Below are positions 16,841 to 25,151 of a DNA stretch of 64,000 nt, in pieces. The notes under the pieces were generated by a model that had not been told where the DNA came from, ran no database searches, and worked only from the letters and a program-made list of their open reading frames with translations. Every line of letters begins with the position of its first letter. The first letter of the stretch is position 1. The position numbers and the translations under genes were made by a program. Where the stretch lies: positions 1 to 64,000 of the forward strand of contig JAIXUD010000006.1 in NCBI GenBank assembly GCA_027483645.1. Reading direction: 5' to 3'. Source of the stretch: Sphingobacteriales bacterium. GTDB lineage: Bacteria > Bacteroidota > Bacteroidia > Chitinophagales > CAIOSU01.

Positions 16841-17986
16841 ATGAACAGTGTTCTACATCAGTCTCAACCCTCAGTATTTCATAGCAAAGGTGCCCGTGCA
16901 GTGGGCATTTGGCTGCTTATCGGCGTTTTTATGCTGTTGATGCAGATTGTTATTGGCGGCGTTACACGCCTTACCGGTTCGGGCCTCAGCATCACGAAGT
17001 GGGAGATTGTAACCGGCACCGTACCGCCCCTTAACGAAACCGAATGGAACGCAGAGTTCGACCTTTACAAGGCATCGCCTCAATATGCTAAAATTAATCA
17101 GGGCATGACCCTTGGCGAGTTTAAGTTTATCTACTTCTGGGAGTACTTTCACCGCTTTTGGGCACGCTTTATGGGGCTGGTGTTCTTTTTTCCGTTCCTC
17201 TATTTTCTGGCGAAAGGTTATCTAAGAAACAAGCTGGCACTGCACCTCATTGGGGTGGTGGCACTGGCTATGGTGGTGGCTTCGTTTGGCTGGATAATGG
17301 TAGCCAGTGGCTTGGTGAGCCGCCCGTATGTGAATGCTTACAAGCTTACCCTGCACTTGATGCTGGGCATCAGCTTGTTTACTTATGTGTTTTGGTTGGC
17401 GGTTAATTATTTGTGGCCAAAAGAAGGCATTCGTTCCCTACCCGGGCTGCGCAATTGGAGCACCACGGTAATAGTGGTAGCAGTACTACAACTCATATTG
17501 GGTGGATTGATGAGCGGCATGAAGGCCGGCCTCTTCTTCCCCACTTGGCCTGATATGAACGGTGCCGCCATACCTGCTGAACTTTTGGATGGCAGCCAAT
17601 GGCACCTAGATGCCTTTAAACAATACGACACTAATGCGTTTGCGCCAGCGGTTATACAGTTTCTGCACCGCGGAGTAGCGTACATCCTCACCGCATTGGT
17701 ATTGATTTTCACCTACAAAGCCTTTAAGCGGCAACCGCTGGGCACGGCCAAGGTGGGCTTTACTTTGCTGCCCGTATTGCTATCGGTACAAGTGCTGCTG
17801 GGTATTATAACCATCATCAATTGCGTGGGAACCATACCCGTTGGATGGGGCGTACTACACCAAGCGGGTGGGGTGCTGTTGCTGGCCAACTTGGTGTTTG
17901 TACGGCACTGGTGCGCAAAGCAAGTTTCTACTGCAACTTCAACCCCAACATCGGTTTATACCACCGCCACAGCACCAGCGAGGTAA
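16841..17986 (+). CDS. ctaA: Heme A synthase, COX15/CtaA family
   Basis: 381 aa with about eight membrane segments. This integral membrane heme O monooxygenase makes heme A for aa3-type cytochrome oxidase. Family-typical elements are GGVTRLTGSGLSITKW after helix 1, EYFHRFWAR (heme-ligand His), the second-half FLHRGVAYI and GVLHQAGG. The length and IGGVTRLTGSGLS motif fit the COX15 type 2 (proteobacterial/mitochondrial-like) group. No ctaB or oxidase subunits lie nearby. The last 59 bp overlap the 3' end of the convergent MFS gene. Confidence 0.94.
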   Translation: MNSVLHQSQPSVFHSKGARAVGIWLLIGVFMLLMQIVIGGVTRLTGSGLSITKWEIVTGTVPPLNETEWNAEFDLYKASPQYAKINQGMTLGEFKFIYFWEYFHRFWARFMGLVFFFPFLYFLAKGYLRNKLALHLIGVVALAMVVASFGWIMVASGLVSRPYVNAYKLTLHLMLGISLFTYVFWLAVNYLWPKEGIRSLPGLRNWSTTVIVVAVLQLILGGLMSGMKAGLFFPTWPDMNGAAIPAELLDGSQWHLDAFKQYDTNAFAPAVIQFLHRGVAYILTALVLIFTYKAFKRQPLGTAKVGFTLLPVLLSVQVLLGIITIINCVGTIPVGWGVLHQAGGVLLLANLVFVRHWCAKQVSTATSTPTSVYTTATAPAR

Positions 17987-19202
17987 CTAGCATAAACCCG
18001 CTGAAAATGGCCATTACCCATATGATGTTGCCATCCCTGTAAAAGAAGGGCAGCATAAAGAGCAGCAAGAACATGATGCGCAACAGCACGTTGGTAACCA
18101 TAAAGATGCTGCCCGTGCGGCCGATGAGCTGGTTGGGGATGTGCTGAAACAGGTAAGTAATGCGCATAATGCGTGAGCCTGCATTGGCTAGCCCGAGCAA
18201 GAACGCCGCACCAAAGAATACAGCCAAGCTGGTGTTCCAAGCATATACAAAGAAAACCCCTGCCGCCACCAAATGCAACAGTATGATGGCCTTGGGCGTA
18301 TTGGTACCGCGGAAAATGCGGCGAATCATCAATCCAGCAAATAGGCTGCCCAGGGCGAAGTAGATTTCGTAGGTGGCATATACATCGGGCCCCATGTGCA
18401 AGTGGTCGGATACATAGACGGGCTTAAGGAAGAAGTTGATGACGATAATGGCCACGAAAACATTGCTGGCGAAGGTGCCAAACAATAGCAGTAGCGGGTT
18501 TCGGCGCAGGAAGTCCATCCCTACCTTGATGCGGGTAAGGATGGGTTCAGGCTCATAGTGTCGCTTGGAAATAGCGTCGAATTTGATATATGCCACTAAG
18601 CCAAATGCTACCAAATAAGTAGCCGCATCCAGCAGAAACACCTGCTCTAGGCCCCATGCCTCGAAGGTGAAGTTGACCGGTATGGCCAACCCAAACAGCC
18701 GTATAAACCCATCGGTGCTGCCACCCAACAGTACCGCGGCAAATGCCCCGGCTATGGCGGTGGTAAACTGCCCCTGTATCTCCAAGTAAGAGCTCACGTT
18801 GCCGTAGTCCTTCGGCTCACTTATCTCTTGCACAAAGGCGTACAGGTTGGGGTAATGGATATTGTAAATAAAGAACGTGGCCCCAAATACCAGCCCCACC
18901 GTAATGCCATCCATATGGCCGGTTATCATGCCCTTGCTGGCTGCCGCCACCAACATAATGGCGCCAGCTAAACATACGCCCATATAGATACGCTGGCGGT
19001 TGAACCGATCAATAAGAGAACCCGAATACACGCCCCAAAACAACGACACTACCGATACCGCCAGCATAACCTGCGCAAATACTTGCGGCAAGCCCAGCAC
19101 ATTGGTGAAATGCCATGGTATGGCTATCATGCTAATGCCTTGGGCAAAGCCCGATATACTGTTGGCCGCAAACAGCAGCCCAATGGCACGTTTATTTTTC
19201 AA
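17928..19202 (-). CDS. MFS transporter
   Basis: About 424 aa from a TTG at 19202, just before the first helix (AIGLLFAANSISGFAQG). An alternative TTG at 19301 adds 33 residues encoded by a dispersed repeat and seems less likely. There are twelve hydrophobic segments, a loop 2-3 motif SGSLIDRFNRQR, and a central charged segment PEPILTRIKVGMDFLRRN. The substrate is unknown. A seven-G tract (19204-19210) lies directly upstream of the proposed start. The 3' end overlaps the convergent heme A synthase gene by 59 bp. Confidence 0.85.
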   Translation of the reverse strand: MKNKRAIGLLFAANSISGFAQGISMIAIPWHFTNVLGLPQVFAQVMLAVSVVSLFWGVYSGSLIDRFNRQRIYMGVCLAGAIMLVAAASKGMITGHMDGITVGLVFGATFFIYNIHYPNLYAFVQEISEPKDYGNVSSYLEIQGQFTTAIAGAFAAVLLGGSTDGFIRLFGLAIPVNFTFEAWGLEQVFLLDAATYLVAFGLVAYIKFDAISKRHYEPEPILTRIKVGMDFLRRNPLLLLFGTFASNVFVAIIVINFFLKPVYVSDHLHMGPDVYATYEIYFALGSLFAGLMIRRIFRGTNTPKAIILLHLVAAGVFFVYAWNTSLAVFFGAAFLLGLANAGSRIMRITYLFQHIPNQLIGRTGSIFMVTNVLLRIMFLLLFMLPFFYRDGNIIWVMAIFSGFMLVTSLVLWRWYKPMLGLKLQ

Positions 19203-19269
19203 TGGGGGGGAGTAGCGATTATGCGGGGGCGAAATTAGAGGATTTTGGGGGATTGCGGGTGTTTCGAAT

Positions 19270-19365
19270 TTAAACACAAAGTGCACAAGGGGAAAACACA
19301 AAGTTCACGAAGTCTGCTTTGTGTCCCTAGTGAAATTTTCTTATTGCTCTTAGTGGTTATACCGT
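19270..19365. repeat. CACTAAGAGCACAAAG-family imperfect inverted repeat
   Basis: The left part contains AACACAAAGTGCACAAGG and AAACACAAAGTTCACGAAG; the right part contains CTTTGTGTCCCTAGTG and GCTCTTAGTGG in inverse sense. The same vocabulary occurs at 27824-27912 and 50588-50685. It lies between two minus-strand genes and holds no ORF of its own. Confidence 0.6.
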
Positions 19366-19370
19366 AGCGT

Positions 19371-20237
19371 TCACTTCCCAAACCACTCCACCAAGTAGCC
19401 GTTCACCAACTCCGGGGCATCTTGCTGTACCCAATGGCTGCTGTCTTTAATGTATTTGAGCTCGAAGGTTTTGCCCATGTATTTATGGGTGTCGAAGGTG
19501 AGTTCTTTGCCGAGGGCTTTGTCGTCTTCACCCCAAATGAGTAGCGTGTCCACCATAATCGGCCCCTTCGGTTTTCCCTTACTGCTGAACATGCCCCGCA
19601 AGGCGGCACGGTAGTAGTTTACTGGGCCAGTAATACCATAAGGCCTATCGAAAGCCACCACATATTTTTGCAGCACCTCATCGGGGAAGGCGGCCTTGTT
19701 GTGAGACCAACCACGAAAGGCCCGCTTAAAGAACGTAAGCAGATCGCGCTTCATGGTCCACTCCGCCAAACCGGGCACCTGAAACATAAACATGTACCAG
19801 CTACGGCGTAGCTGCTTAAAGTTGGTAAGCAGGTGCTTTTGTAGGATAGCGGGCAGCGGGCAGTTCAGCACTGCCAGCTTTTCAATTACCTCGGGGTGGT
19901 TAATGGCCAGTTGCCAAGCAATGGCACCGCCCCAGTCGTGGCCTACCACATACGCTTTTTGGTAGCCTAGGTGTTGGATGAGCTCTTTAATATCCAGCGC
20001 CAAAGTATCGGCCGTATAGTGCTTTACGCCATGGGGCTTGTCGCTCTCGTTATAGCCGCGCATGTCCACGGCTATTACTTTGTAGCCCGCTGCTGCCAGT
20101 ACGGGTATCTGCTGCCGCCAACTGTACCAAAACTCTGGGAAACCGTGCATCAATACCACAGGCTTGCCCTCGCCTTGGGTTACATAGTGCAGTTTTACGC
20201 CGTTTACGGTGGCAAACTCATGCTTTATACCTATCAT
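19371..20237 (-). CDS. Alpha/beta hydrolase, epoxide hydrolase-like
   Basis: 288 aa. An oxyanion-hole motif HGFPEFWYSWR (31-41) and the nucleophile elbow GHDWGG with Asp101 replace the usual serine, as in soluble epoxide hydrolases and haloalkane dehalogenases. The catalytic His is in SSHWVQQD near the C-terminus, and the acid residue is probably in WGEDDKALG. HGFPEFWYSWR favours the epoxide hydrolase branch. Cytoplasmic, as no signal is seen. The substrate is unknown. A PlsC-like gene starts divergently 105 bp away. Confidence 0.9.
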   Translation of the reverse strand: MIGIKHEFATVNGVKLHYVTQGEGKPVVLMHGFPEFWYSWRQQIPVLAAAGYKVIAVDMRGYNESDKPHGVKHYTADTLALDIKELIQHLGYQKAYVVGHDWGGAIAWQLAINHPEVIEKLAVLNCPLPAILQKHLLTNFKQLRRSWYMFMFQVPGLAEWTMKRDLLTFFKRAFRGWSHNKAAFPDEVLQKYVVAFDRPYGITGPVNYYRAALRGMFSSKGKPKGPIMVDTLLIWGEDDKALGKELTFDTHKYMGKTFELKYIKDSSHWVQQDAPELVNGYLVEWFGK

Positions 20238-20342
20238 GGTGGCTATTGTATTTGCAAAGGATACACAAGGTTGAAAATTTATCGCATAATATTAAACATC
20301 CTCACCACTTTCATGTTAAATTTATACAATTAACAACACCTA

Positions 20343-21104
20343 TTGAACCTGCTGCGTACACTTTTACTCATCCCTTACAACATTTGGGCGTGGAGCACTT
20401 TTATATTGCTCGGCATGCTAACGGCGGTAGCGTATGTGGTGATATTTTTAACGGTAAAGCAGCACCCCGGCAAATGGCTATATGCTTGCAACTACCAGTA
20501 CGCCCGTATTTGGGGTGCCATCAATGGTGTGCGGTATAACATTGCAGGCCGGCAGCATATTGATGCAGTGGGCACTTGTGTAATTTGTGTAAACCACCGC
20601 GGCATTGGCGATTTGTTTATTCTGCCCGCATCCATGAAGGGTGTCAACTACCGTCCGCTAAGCAAGGCCGAGCTAGGCAAAATACCCGTACTAGGCTACC
20701 TTTTCCGTAGTGCACTGGTACTTATTGACCGCAAAAGCCCTGAGAGCCGTAAGCGCGGTGTGGAAACTTTAAAGAAGCTGATGGCCGAAGAAGGCATCAG
20801 CCCACTCATCTTCCCTGAGGGCACCCGCAACCGCACCGCCGAACCGCTAAAGGAATTCTATGATGGTGCGTTCCGCATTGCCATTGAGTGCCAAGTACCC
20901 ATTGTGCCGATTGTATTGCTAAACGTGGATGCCGTTACCCCGCAAGGCTCCATCCTCATTAGGCCTGGTAGGCTATACAGCCGTTTCTTGCCGCCGATAC
21001 CCACCACGGGGCTTACACTAGATGATGTGGATAGCCTAAAGCAACAAGTATTTAACTTGATGTGGCAAAAGGTGGAAGCTTTTAGGCAGACGGGTAAGGT
21101 TTAG
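20343..21104 (+). CDS. 1-acyl-sn-glycerol-3-phosphate acyltransferase-like (PlsC)
   Basis: 253 aa, starting with TTG at 20343 (no ATG upstream in frame). One N-terminal membrane helix (about 5-36) is followed by HX4D as HRGIGD (His85-Asp90) and FPEGTR near 157-162, then VPIVPIVL. This architecture matches the inner-membrane lysophosphatidate acyltransferase of phospholipid synthesis. It is the fuller of two PlsC-like genes in the window and the better candidate for the housekeeping enzyme. Confidence 0.9.
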   Translation: MNLLRTLLLIPYNIWAWSTFILLGMLTAVAYVVIFLTVKQHPGKWLYACNYQYARIWGAINGVRYNIAGRQHIDAVGTCVICVNHRGIGDLFILPASMKGVNYRPLSKAELGKIPVLGYLFRSALVLIDRKSPESRKRGVETLKKLMAEEGISPLIFPEGTRNRTAEPLKEFYDGAFRIAIECQVPIVPIVLLNVDAVTPQGSILIRPGRLYSRFLPPIPTTGLTLDDVDSLKQQVFNLMWQKVEAFRQTGKV

Positions 21105-21608
21105 ACGACAGATGATGGACTAAGATTGATACAAATTTCCGTGATTTATCCGTGCTATTTTCCGTGTTTTCCGTGGTAAAATTACATTATGTGCACGTCT
21201 CGCGTACCGAGGGCGAAAAGGCCCGCGGTCAGGATTCTTGTGCTCCGCCTGAGAGACTGTTTAAAATTATAAAATAAAAATAAATTTTTCGGGTCCCTCA
21301 CCTAGCCTCTCCCAGAGGGAGAGGGACTCATGCCTCCTTGCCTTCGGCAAGAATTTTTATTCCAAATCCTTTTTTATAACGAGTCGAAGGCGAGGCGTAC
21401 CAAGCTCCTATCCCTCTGGGAGAGGTTGGGTGAGGGACATAACACAAATCAAAATCTTGGCAGACAAATAGACTATTCAGATAATTTTAAACAGTCTCTG
21501 AGGCGGACGTACCGTATTACGAGAAAATTCAAACGTCTTGAATTCTAAAATTCTGTAAATAGATGTCATCCTGAGCTTTTGTCGAAGGACGGATTTAGAC
21601 ACCCAATA
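21105..21608. other. 504-bp intergenic region made almost entirely of repeats
   Basis: No gene found. From left to right: a short GACGACAGATGATGGA fragment; a TTCCGTGTTTTCCGTGG tract (about 21137-21178); the nested inverted element at 21244-21507; a GAATTCTAAAATTCTG motif near 21540, also found near 28170; and a GTCATCCTGAGCTTTTGTCG tract (21567-21591) like the arms of the 7.7-kb palindrome. Confidence 0.6.
21244..21507. mobile_element. MITE-like nested inverted-repeat element, 264 bp
   Basis: Terminal inverted repeats of 27 nt (21244-21270 and 21481-21507) differ at one position. Nested inside are 28-nt inverted copies (21293-21320 and 21411-21438; CCTCTCCCAGAGGGA type) differing at two positions, and a small hairpin CCTTGCCTTCGGCAAG. 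No ORF encodes a transposase. The layout suggests a non-autonomous element that received another palindromic repeat. Confidence 0.65.
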
Positions 21609-22748
21609 CTATCCCAGCGCTGCTTCCAAGTCAGCGATCAAATCATCCACATCCTCAATACCTACGCTGAGGCGGATAAGTGAATCGAGCACACCTGTTT
21701 TCTCGCGCTCCTCTTTCGGTATGCTGGCGTGCGTCATGGTAGCAGGGTGGCCAATCAGGGATTCCACACCGCCCAACGATTCCGCTAGGGCGAAAAGGTG
21801 GGTTTTGGTAAGAACTTGGTTGGCAGCGGCTATGGTATTTTCCTTCAAAGTGAATGATACCATACCTCCAAAGTCGCGCATCTGCTTTTTTGCTACTTCA
21901 TGGTTGGGATGCTCAGGGAAACCCGGCCAGTTTACTTTGGCTACTTTGGGTTGCTTCTTCAGCCATTCGGCAATTATACGGCCGTTCTCGCAGTGGCGCT
22001 GCATGCGTATGTGCAAGGTTTTGATGCCGCGCAACACTAGGAAACAATCCTGCGGGCCGGGTACAGCACCAGCTGCGTTTTGCAAGAAGTAAAGTTTTTC
22101 GGCTAAGGCATCGTCTTTCGCTACCAGGGCACCCATTACCACATCGCTATGGCCGCCTAGGTATTTGGTTACGCTGTGCATCACCACATCGGCGCCAAGA
22201 TCAAGCGGGGTTTGTAAATATGGTGTGGCAAAGGTATTGTCCACCGCCAGCATGGCATTGTATTGCTTGGCAATTGCTGCCGCGCCTGCTATATCGATGA
22301 TGTTCATCATCGGGTTGGTGGGTGTCTCTACCCAAATAAGTTTAGTATTGCTATTGGCGAGGGCAGTAATGGTGCTCAAGTCGGCCATTGGCACAAAGTG
22401 AAACTTGATACCGTACTTGGCATATACCTTGGTGAAAAGGCGGTAACTGCCGCCGTATAGGTCACTAGTGGATATTACTTCATCGCCTGGCAAAAGCAGT
22501 TTTAACAAGCAATCAATAGCAGCCATTCCGCTACCGAAACATAGGCCATACTTGCCATTCTCCAACGCAGCCAAGTTATTTTCTAGCGCATGGCGGGTAG
22601 GGTTATGCGTGCGGCTGTACTCGTATCCCTTATGGTCGCCAGGTGCGGCTTGCACATAGGTTGATGTTTGGAAAATAGGGGTCATAATTGCCCCTGTTGA
22701 TGGGTCGGGTTCTAGGCCCGCGTGTATGGTTTTTGTTCCGAATTTCAT
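21609..22748 (-). CDS. Cystathionine gamma-synthase / gamma-lyase family PLP enzyme
   Basis: 379 aa, full length for the Cys/Met metabolism PLP family. The PLP lysine is Lys195 in HSVTKYLGGHSD. SGMAAI (73-78), ETPTNPMMNIIDI and LAESLGGVESLIGHPATMTH are typical. These enzymes make or cleave cystathionine in the transsulfuration/methionine pathway; synthase versus lyase cannot be settled by eye. It stands alone, with no neighbouring met genes and no recognised SAM riboswitch upstream. Confidence 0.9.
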   Translation of the reverse strand: MKFGTKTIHAGLEPDPSTGAIMTPIFQTSTYVQAAPGDHKGYEYSRTHNPTRHALENNLAALENGKYGLCFGSGMAAIDCLLKLLLPGDEVISTSDLYGGSYRLFTKVYAKYGIKFHFVPMADLSTITALANSNTKLIWVETPTNPMMNIIDIAGAAAIAKQYNAMLAVDNTFATPYLQTPLDLGADVVMHSVTKYLGGHSDVVMGALVAKDDALAEKLYFLQNAAGAVPGPQDCFLVLRGIKTLHIRMQRHCENGRIIAEWLKKQPKVAKVNWPGFPEHPNHEVAKKQMRDFGGMVSFTLKENTIAAANQVLTKTHLFALAESLGGVESLIGHPATMTHASIPKEEREKTGVLDSLIRLSVGIEDVDDLIADLEAALG

Positions 22749-23273
22749 AGCGCTATATTTCGGGTGTGAAGTTACGGATTTCTTACTGCCACATAGTTAA
22801 TCGAATTTTATGTTTGTAGATAATGCCGCATTGTGTCTTAGAAGCTGTTAGAGAATTTCTAAAAAGCAGTTTATTGCTATTATTGGCTGCGTCTATAACA
22901 TGTTTTTTTGCCCTAATTATTTCATTATGACTTCAGAAACCATCTTTGTCTGCCTCAATAATAGCTCAGAAACAAACTTTCCATAAATTCACTAACAGCT
23001 TCTTAAGAGAAGCCGCAACGTTTTTCTTTACCCTATCGAAAAATTTGGAAAATGAGCACCAAGGGTAGGCTGCGAGTATGCTTACGTTAGTTACGACAAA
23101 CAACTGGGATGGAAAGGAAGCTACAGGCAGTAATAGTCGGCTATATTATTGCCGTAGGCCAAAATCTATGATGCCAACAACTAGCCTCACCTGCGGCAGG
23201 TGACTATTGTCAATAGCCAAATGGTTGCTTATCGTTTAACCACCCCCTATCTTACATAAATAAACATAAGGCT
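22749..23273. other. 525-bp intergenic region with a MITE-like insert
   Basis: No gene found on either strand. It holds the 162-bp inverted-repeat element at 22841-23002 and a perfect small palindrome CACCTGCGGCAGGTG near 23190. The rest shows nothing recognisable. Confidence 0.5.
22841..23002. mobile_element. MITE-like element, 162 bp, flanked by TTA
   Basis: The termini GAAGCTGTTAGAGAATTT (from 22841) and AAATTCACTAACAGCTTC (to 23002) are inverted repeats with one mismatch. Both ends are flanked by the direct trinucleotide TTA, a plausible target duplication. Inner sequences are also inverted (GCTATTATTG and CAATAATAGC). With no ORF, it looks like a non-autonomous derivative of an IS5-like element; the IS family is a guess. 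Confidence 0.7.
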
Positions 23274-23987
23274 ATGCCCAAAGTATTCCTCTCTGCCCAA
23301 TGGCGCAAACTACTGATGGCTAATTACGCTGTCGACCCAGAAGTATTGAAGCCTTACCTACCGGCCAAAACCCAGCTTGACCTTTGGAAAGGTACCTGCT
23401 ATGTGAGTTTGGTGGGTTTCATGTTTATGGACACCAGAGTAGTGGGCTTCAAAGTGCCATGGCATGTTAACTTTGAGGAAGTGAACCTCCGCTTTTACGT
23501 AAAGCACCATGCGCCCGATGGCCAACTGCGCCGAGGTGCTGTATTTATTAAAGAAATAGTGCCCCGCCCAGCTATTGCGGCCATTGCCAATACCTTGTTT
23601 TATGAGCATTACATATCCGTGCCTATGCGGCACCGTTGGCAGTTGGGCCAAACTATTGAAGTGATGTATGCATGGGATATAAAGGGCCAGGAGCAGCGTA
23701 TGAGCGCAAGGGCAGCAAATTTGCCCTTACCGCTGGTAGTGGGCAGTGAAAGCGAATTTATCATGGAGCATTACTGGGGCTACACCAAGGTGAGCGACAC
23801 CCTAACTACCGAGTACCAAGTGGAGCACCCAAGCTGGATGCTATACCCGGTGGAAGACTACAAAATTGAGATTGATATGGCCTTGGTATACGGTCAGCAA
23901 TTTGCCTTCTTGCAAAATATAGAGCCGGTCTCGGTATTTCTTGCGGAAGGGTCGGAGATTAAGGTAAGGAATAAGCGGACCATCTAG
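23274..23987 (+). CDS. DUF2071 (YqjF-like) family protein
   Basis: 237 aa. It has the DUF2071 pattern: N-terminal QWRKLLMANYAVDPEVLKPYLP, then TCYVSLVGFMFMDTRV and VNLRFYVKH. These YqjF-type proteins are cytoplasmic, of acetoacetate-decarboxylase-like fold, and biochemically poorly known. No signal or membrane segment. The convergent epimerase gene ends 8 bp away. Confidence 0.85.
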   Translation: MPKVFLSAQWRKLLMANYAVDPEVLKPYLPAKTQLDLWKGTCYVSLVGFMFMDTRVVGFKVPWHVNFEEVNLRFYVKHHAPDGQLRRGAVFIKEIVPRPAIAAIANTLFYEHYISVPMRHRWQLGQTIEVMYAWDIKGQEQRMSARAANLPLPLVVGSESEFIMEHYWGYTKVSDTLTTEYQVEHPSWMLYPVEDYKIEIDMALVYGQQFAFLQNIEPVSVFLAEGSEIKVRNKRTI

Positions 23988-23995
23988 TAATTCAA

Positions 23996-24988
23996 TCAAA
24001 AAGCGTGTTTTTTCAGCCGCCCCGTTATAGCATCATACTCCGCATCCTTTAGTTTCCTAAACGCCGGCTCGGGCCAGCCAACGCGTTCGTAGTAAGCAAC
24101 CGTTTCGGCGATAGATTGGGGTATATCAGTAAAGTATTTTCCGAATTTTGCTTGATACTTTTCCATTCCCCATACCCCATCATGGTCAAGCCACAGGGGT
24201 AAGTCGCTCCAGTAGATTAGATTTTCTTTATCCAAAAACTCCTTGGGGGCATTTAACACAGTTGGGTTCACACCTAAAGTTTCTTTGCCAAGTTGCACCA
24301 GTTCTACAATATTAAAAGTGGTTGTTATGGAGTTGTACACGTCGCCATTACCTTCGGGGGTGAGTAGCAGCAACATGGTTTTCACCAAGTCACGAACATA
24401 GGTGTGCGATACCCTGTTTTTACCCTCTTCGGGGATAAAAAGGGTATCCTTCTTCTTCATCTGATGTAGCCAATAGCTGGTGCGATCGGTGGGGTCGTAC
24501 TCGCCATAGATTAGGGCTGGGCGCAGTATCACATAGTTCAGCCCACTGCGTTGCAATATCCGTTCGCATTCGGCCTTTCGGGGTCCGTAAAGGGCGGCGG
24601 AGTTGATGGGCTGGTCTACATCCAGCGTAGCGTCATACTCAGCGGTGGCCGACGATTCATCGTTTCTGCCGCTATTTTCTGGATATACCGATACGGTGGA
24701 GATAAACACGTATTTCTTTACATCGGTATTGATGTTGCCCAACAGTTTCGGCAGGTTGTGCGGCAGGTAGCAAGCCACATCAATTACATAATCCCAATGC
24801 TCTCGCGCCAGTTGCTCCACATCGGCAGTATTGCGGTCGCCTTTGATGCGGCGCACCTCAGGGAACAGTTCGGGGTTGGTAATGCCCCGGTTGAAAAGGG
24901 TTACCTCGTAGCGGTTGAGCTTCTGTAACTCCTCCAATAATACCCTGCCTATGAAATTAGGCCCGCCGATGATGAGTAGCTTTTCCAT
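23996..24988 (-). CDS. NAD-dependent epimerase/dehydratase family protein
   Basis: 330 aa, extended SDR fold. The N-terminal dinucleotide-binding motif is IIGGPNFIGR, a GGxxFIG form typical of the atypical/mRNA-binding-like SDR branch. The active-site region has a STVSVYP segment and, further on, YGPRKAECE in place of YxxxK. Likely acts on a nucleotide sugar or similar substrate in the cytoplasm; the exact reaction cannot be assigned. It stands alone between repeats and the DUF2071 gene. Confidence 0.8.
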   Translation of the reverse strand: MEKLLIIGGPNFIGRVLLEELQKLNRYEVTLFNRGITNPELFPEVRRIKGDRNTADVEQLAREHWDYVIDVACYLPHNLPKLLGNINTDVKKYVFISTVSVYPENSGRNDESSATAEYDATLDVDQPINSAALYGPRKAECERILQRSGLNYVILRPALIYGEYDPTDRTSYWLHQMKKKDTLFIPEEGKNRVSHTYVRDLVKTMLLLLTPEGNGDVYNSITTTFNIVELVQLGKETLGVNPTVLNAPKEFLDKENLIYWSDLPLWLDHDGVWGMEKYQAKFGKYFTDIPQSIAETVAYYERVGWPEPAFRKLKDAEYDAITGRLKKHAF

Positions 24989-25087
24989 GTTTATTTACTT
25001 AAGACTAATTTATGGAATTGTTTCGCTTGCGATGGCAAGCTTTCGACAAGCGTAGTATGATAATAGACCAGAAACTTAACTTAAAAA

Positions 25088-25118
25088 CCATGGACTGTCG
25101 ACTGCGGACCATCGACTA
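25088..25118. repeat. Dispersed GTCCACGG/GTCGAC-family repeat (single arm)
   Basis: CCATGGACTGTCGACTGCGG continuing to ACCATCGACTA, 33 bp before the start of the PhoD-like gene. No obvious inverted partner nearby. TATCTTCG at about 25126 resembles a -7 element but no -33 was found. Confidence 0.7.
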
Positions 25119-25151
25119 AATGACGTATCTTCGTGACTTACAGCCTATTTC

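Noticed and set aside
21330-21548. 72-aa ORF between the PlsC-like and cystathionine synthase-like genes
   Set aside because: It lies across nested inverted repeats and its translation is repeat-derived.
22749-22840. SAM riboswitch upstream of the cystathionine synthase-like gene
   Set aside because: No conserved riboswitch core could be recognised by eye in the short leader.
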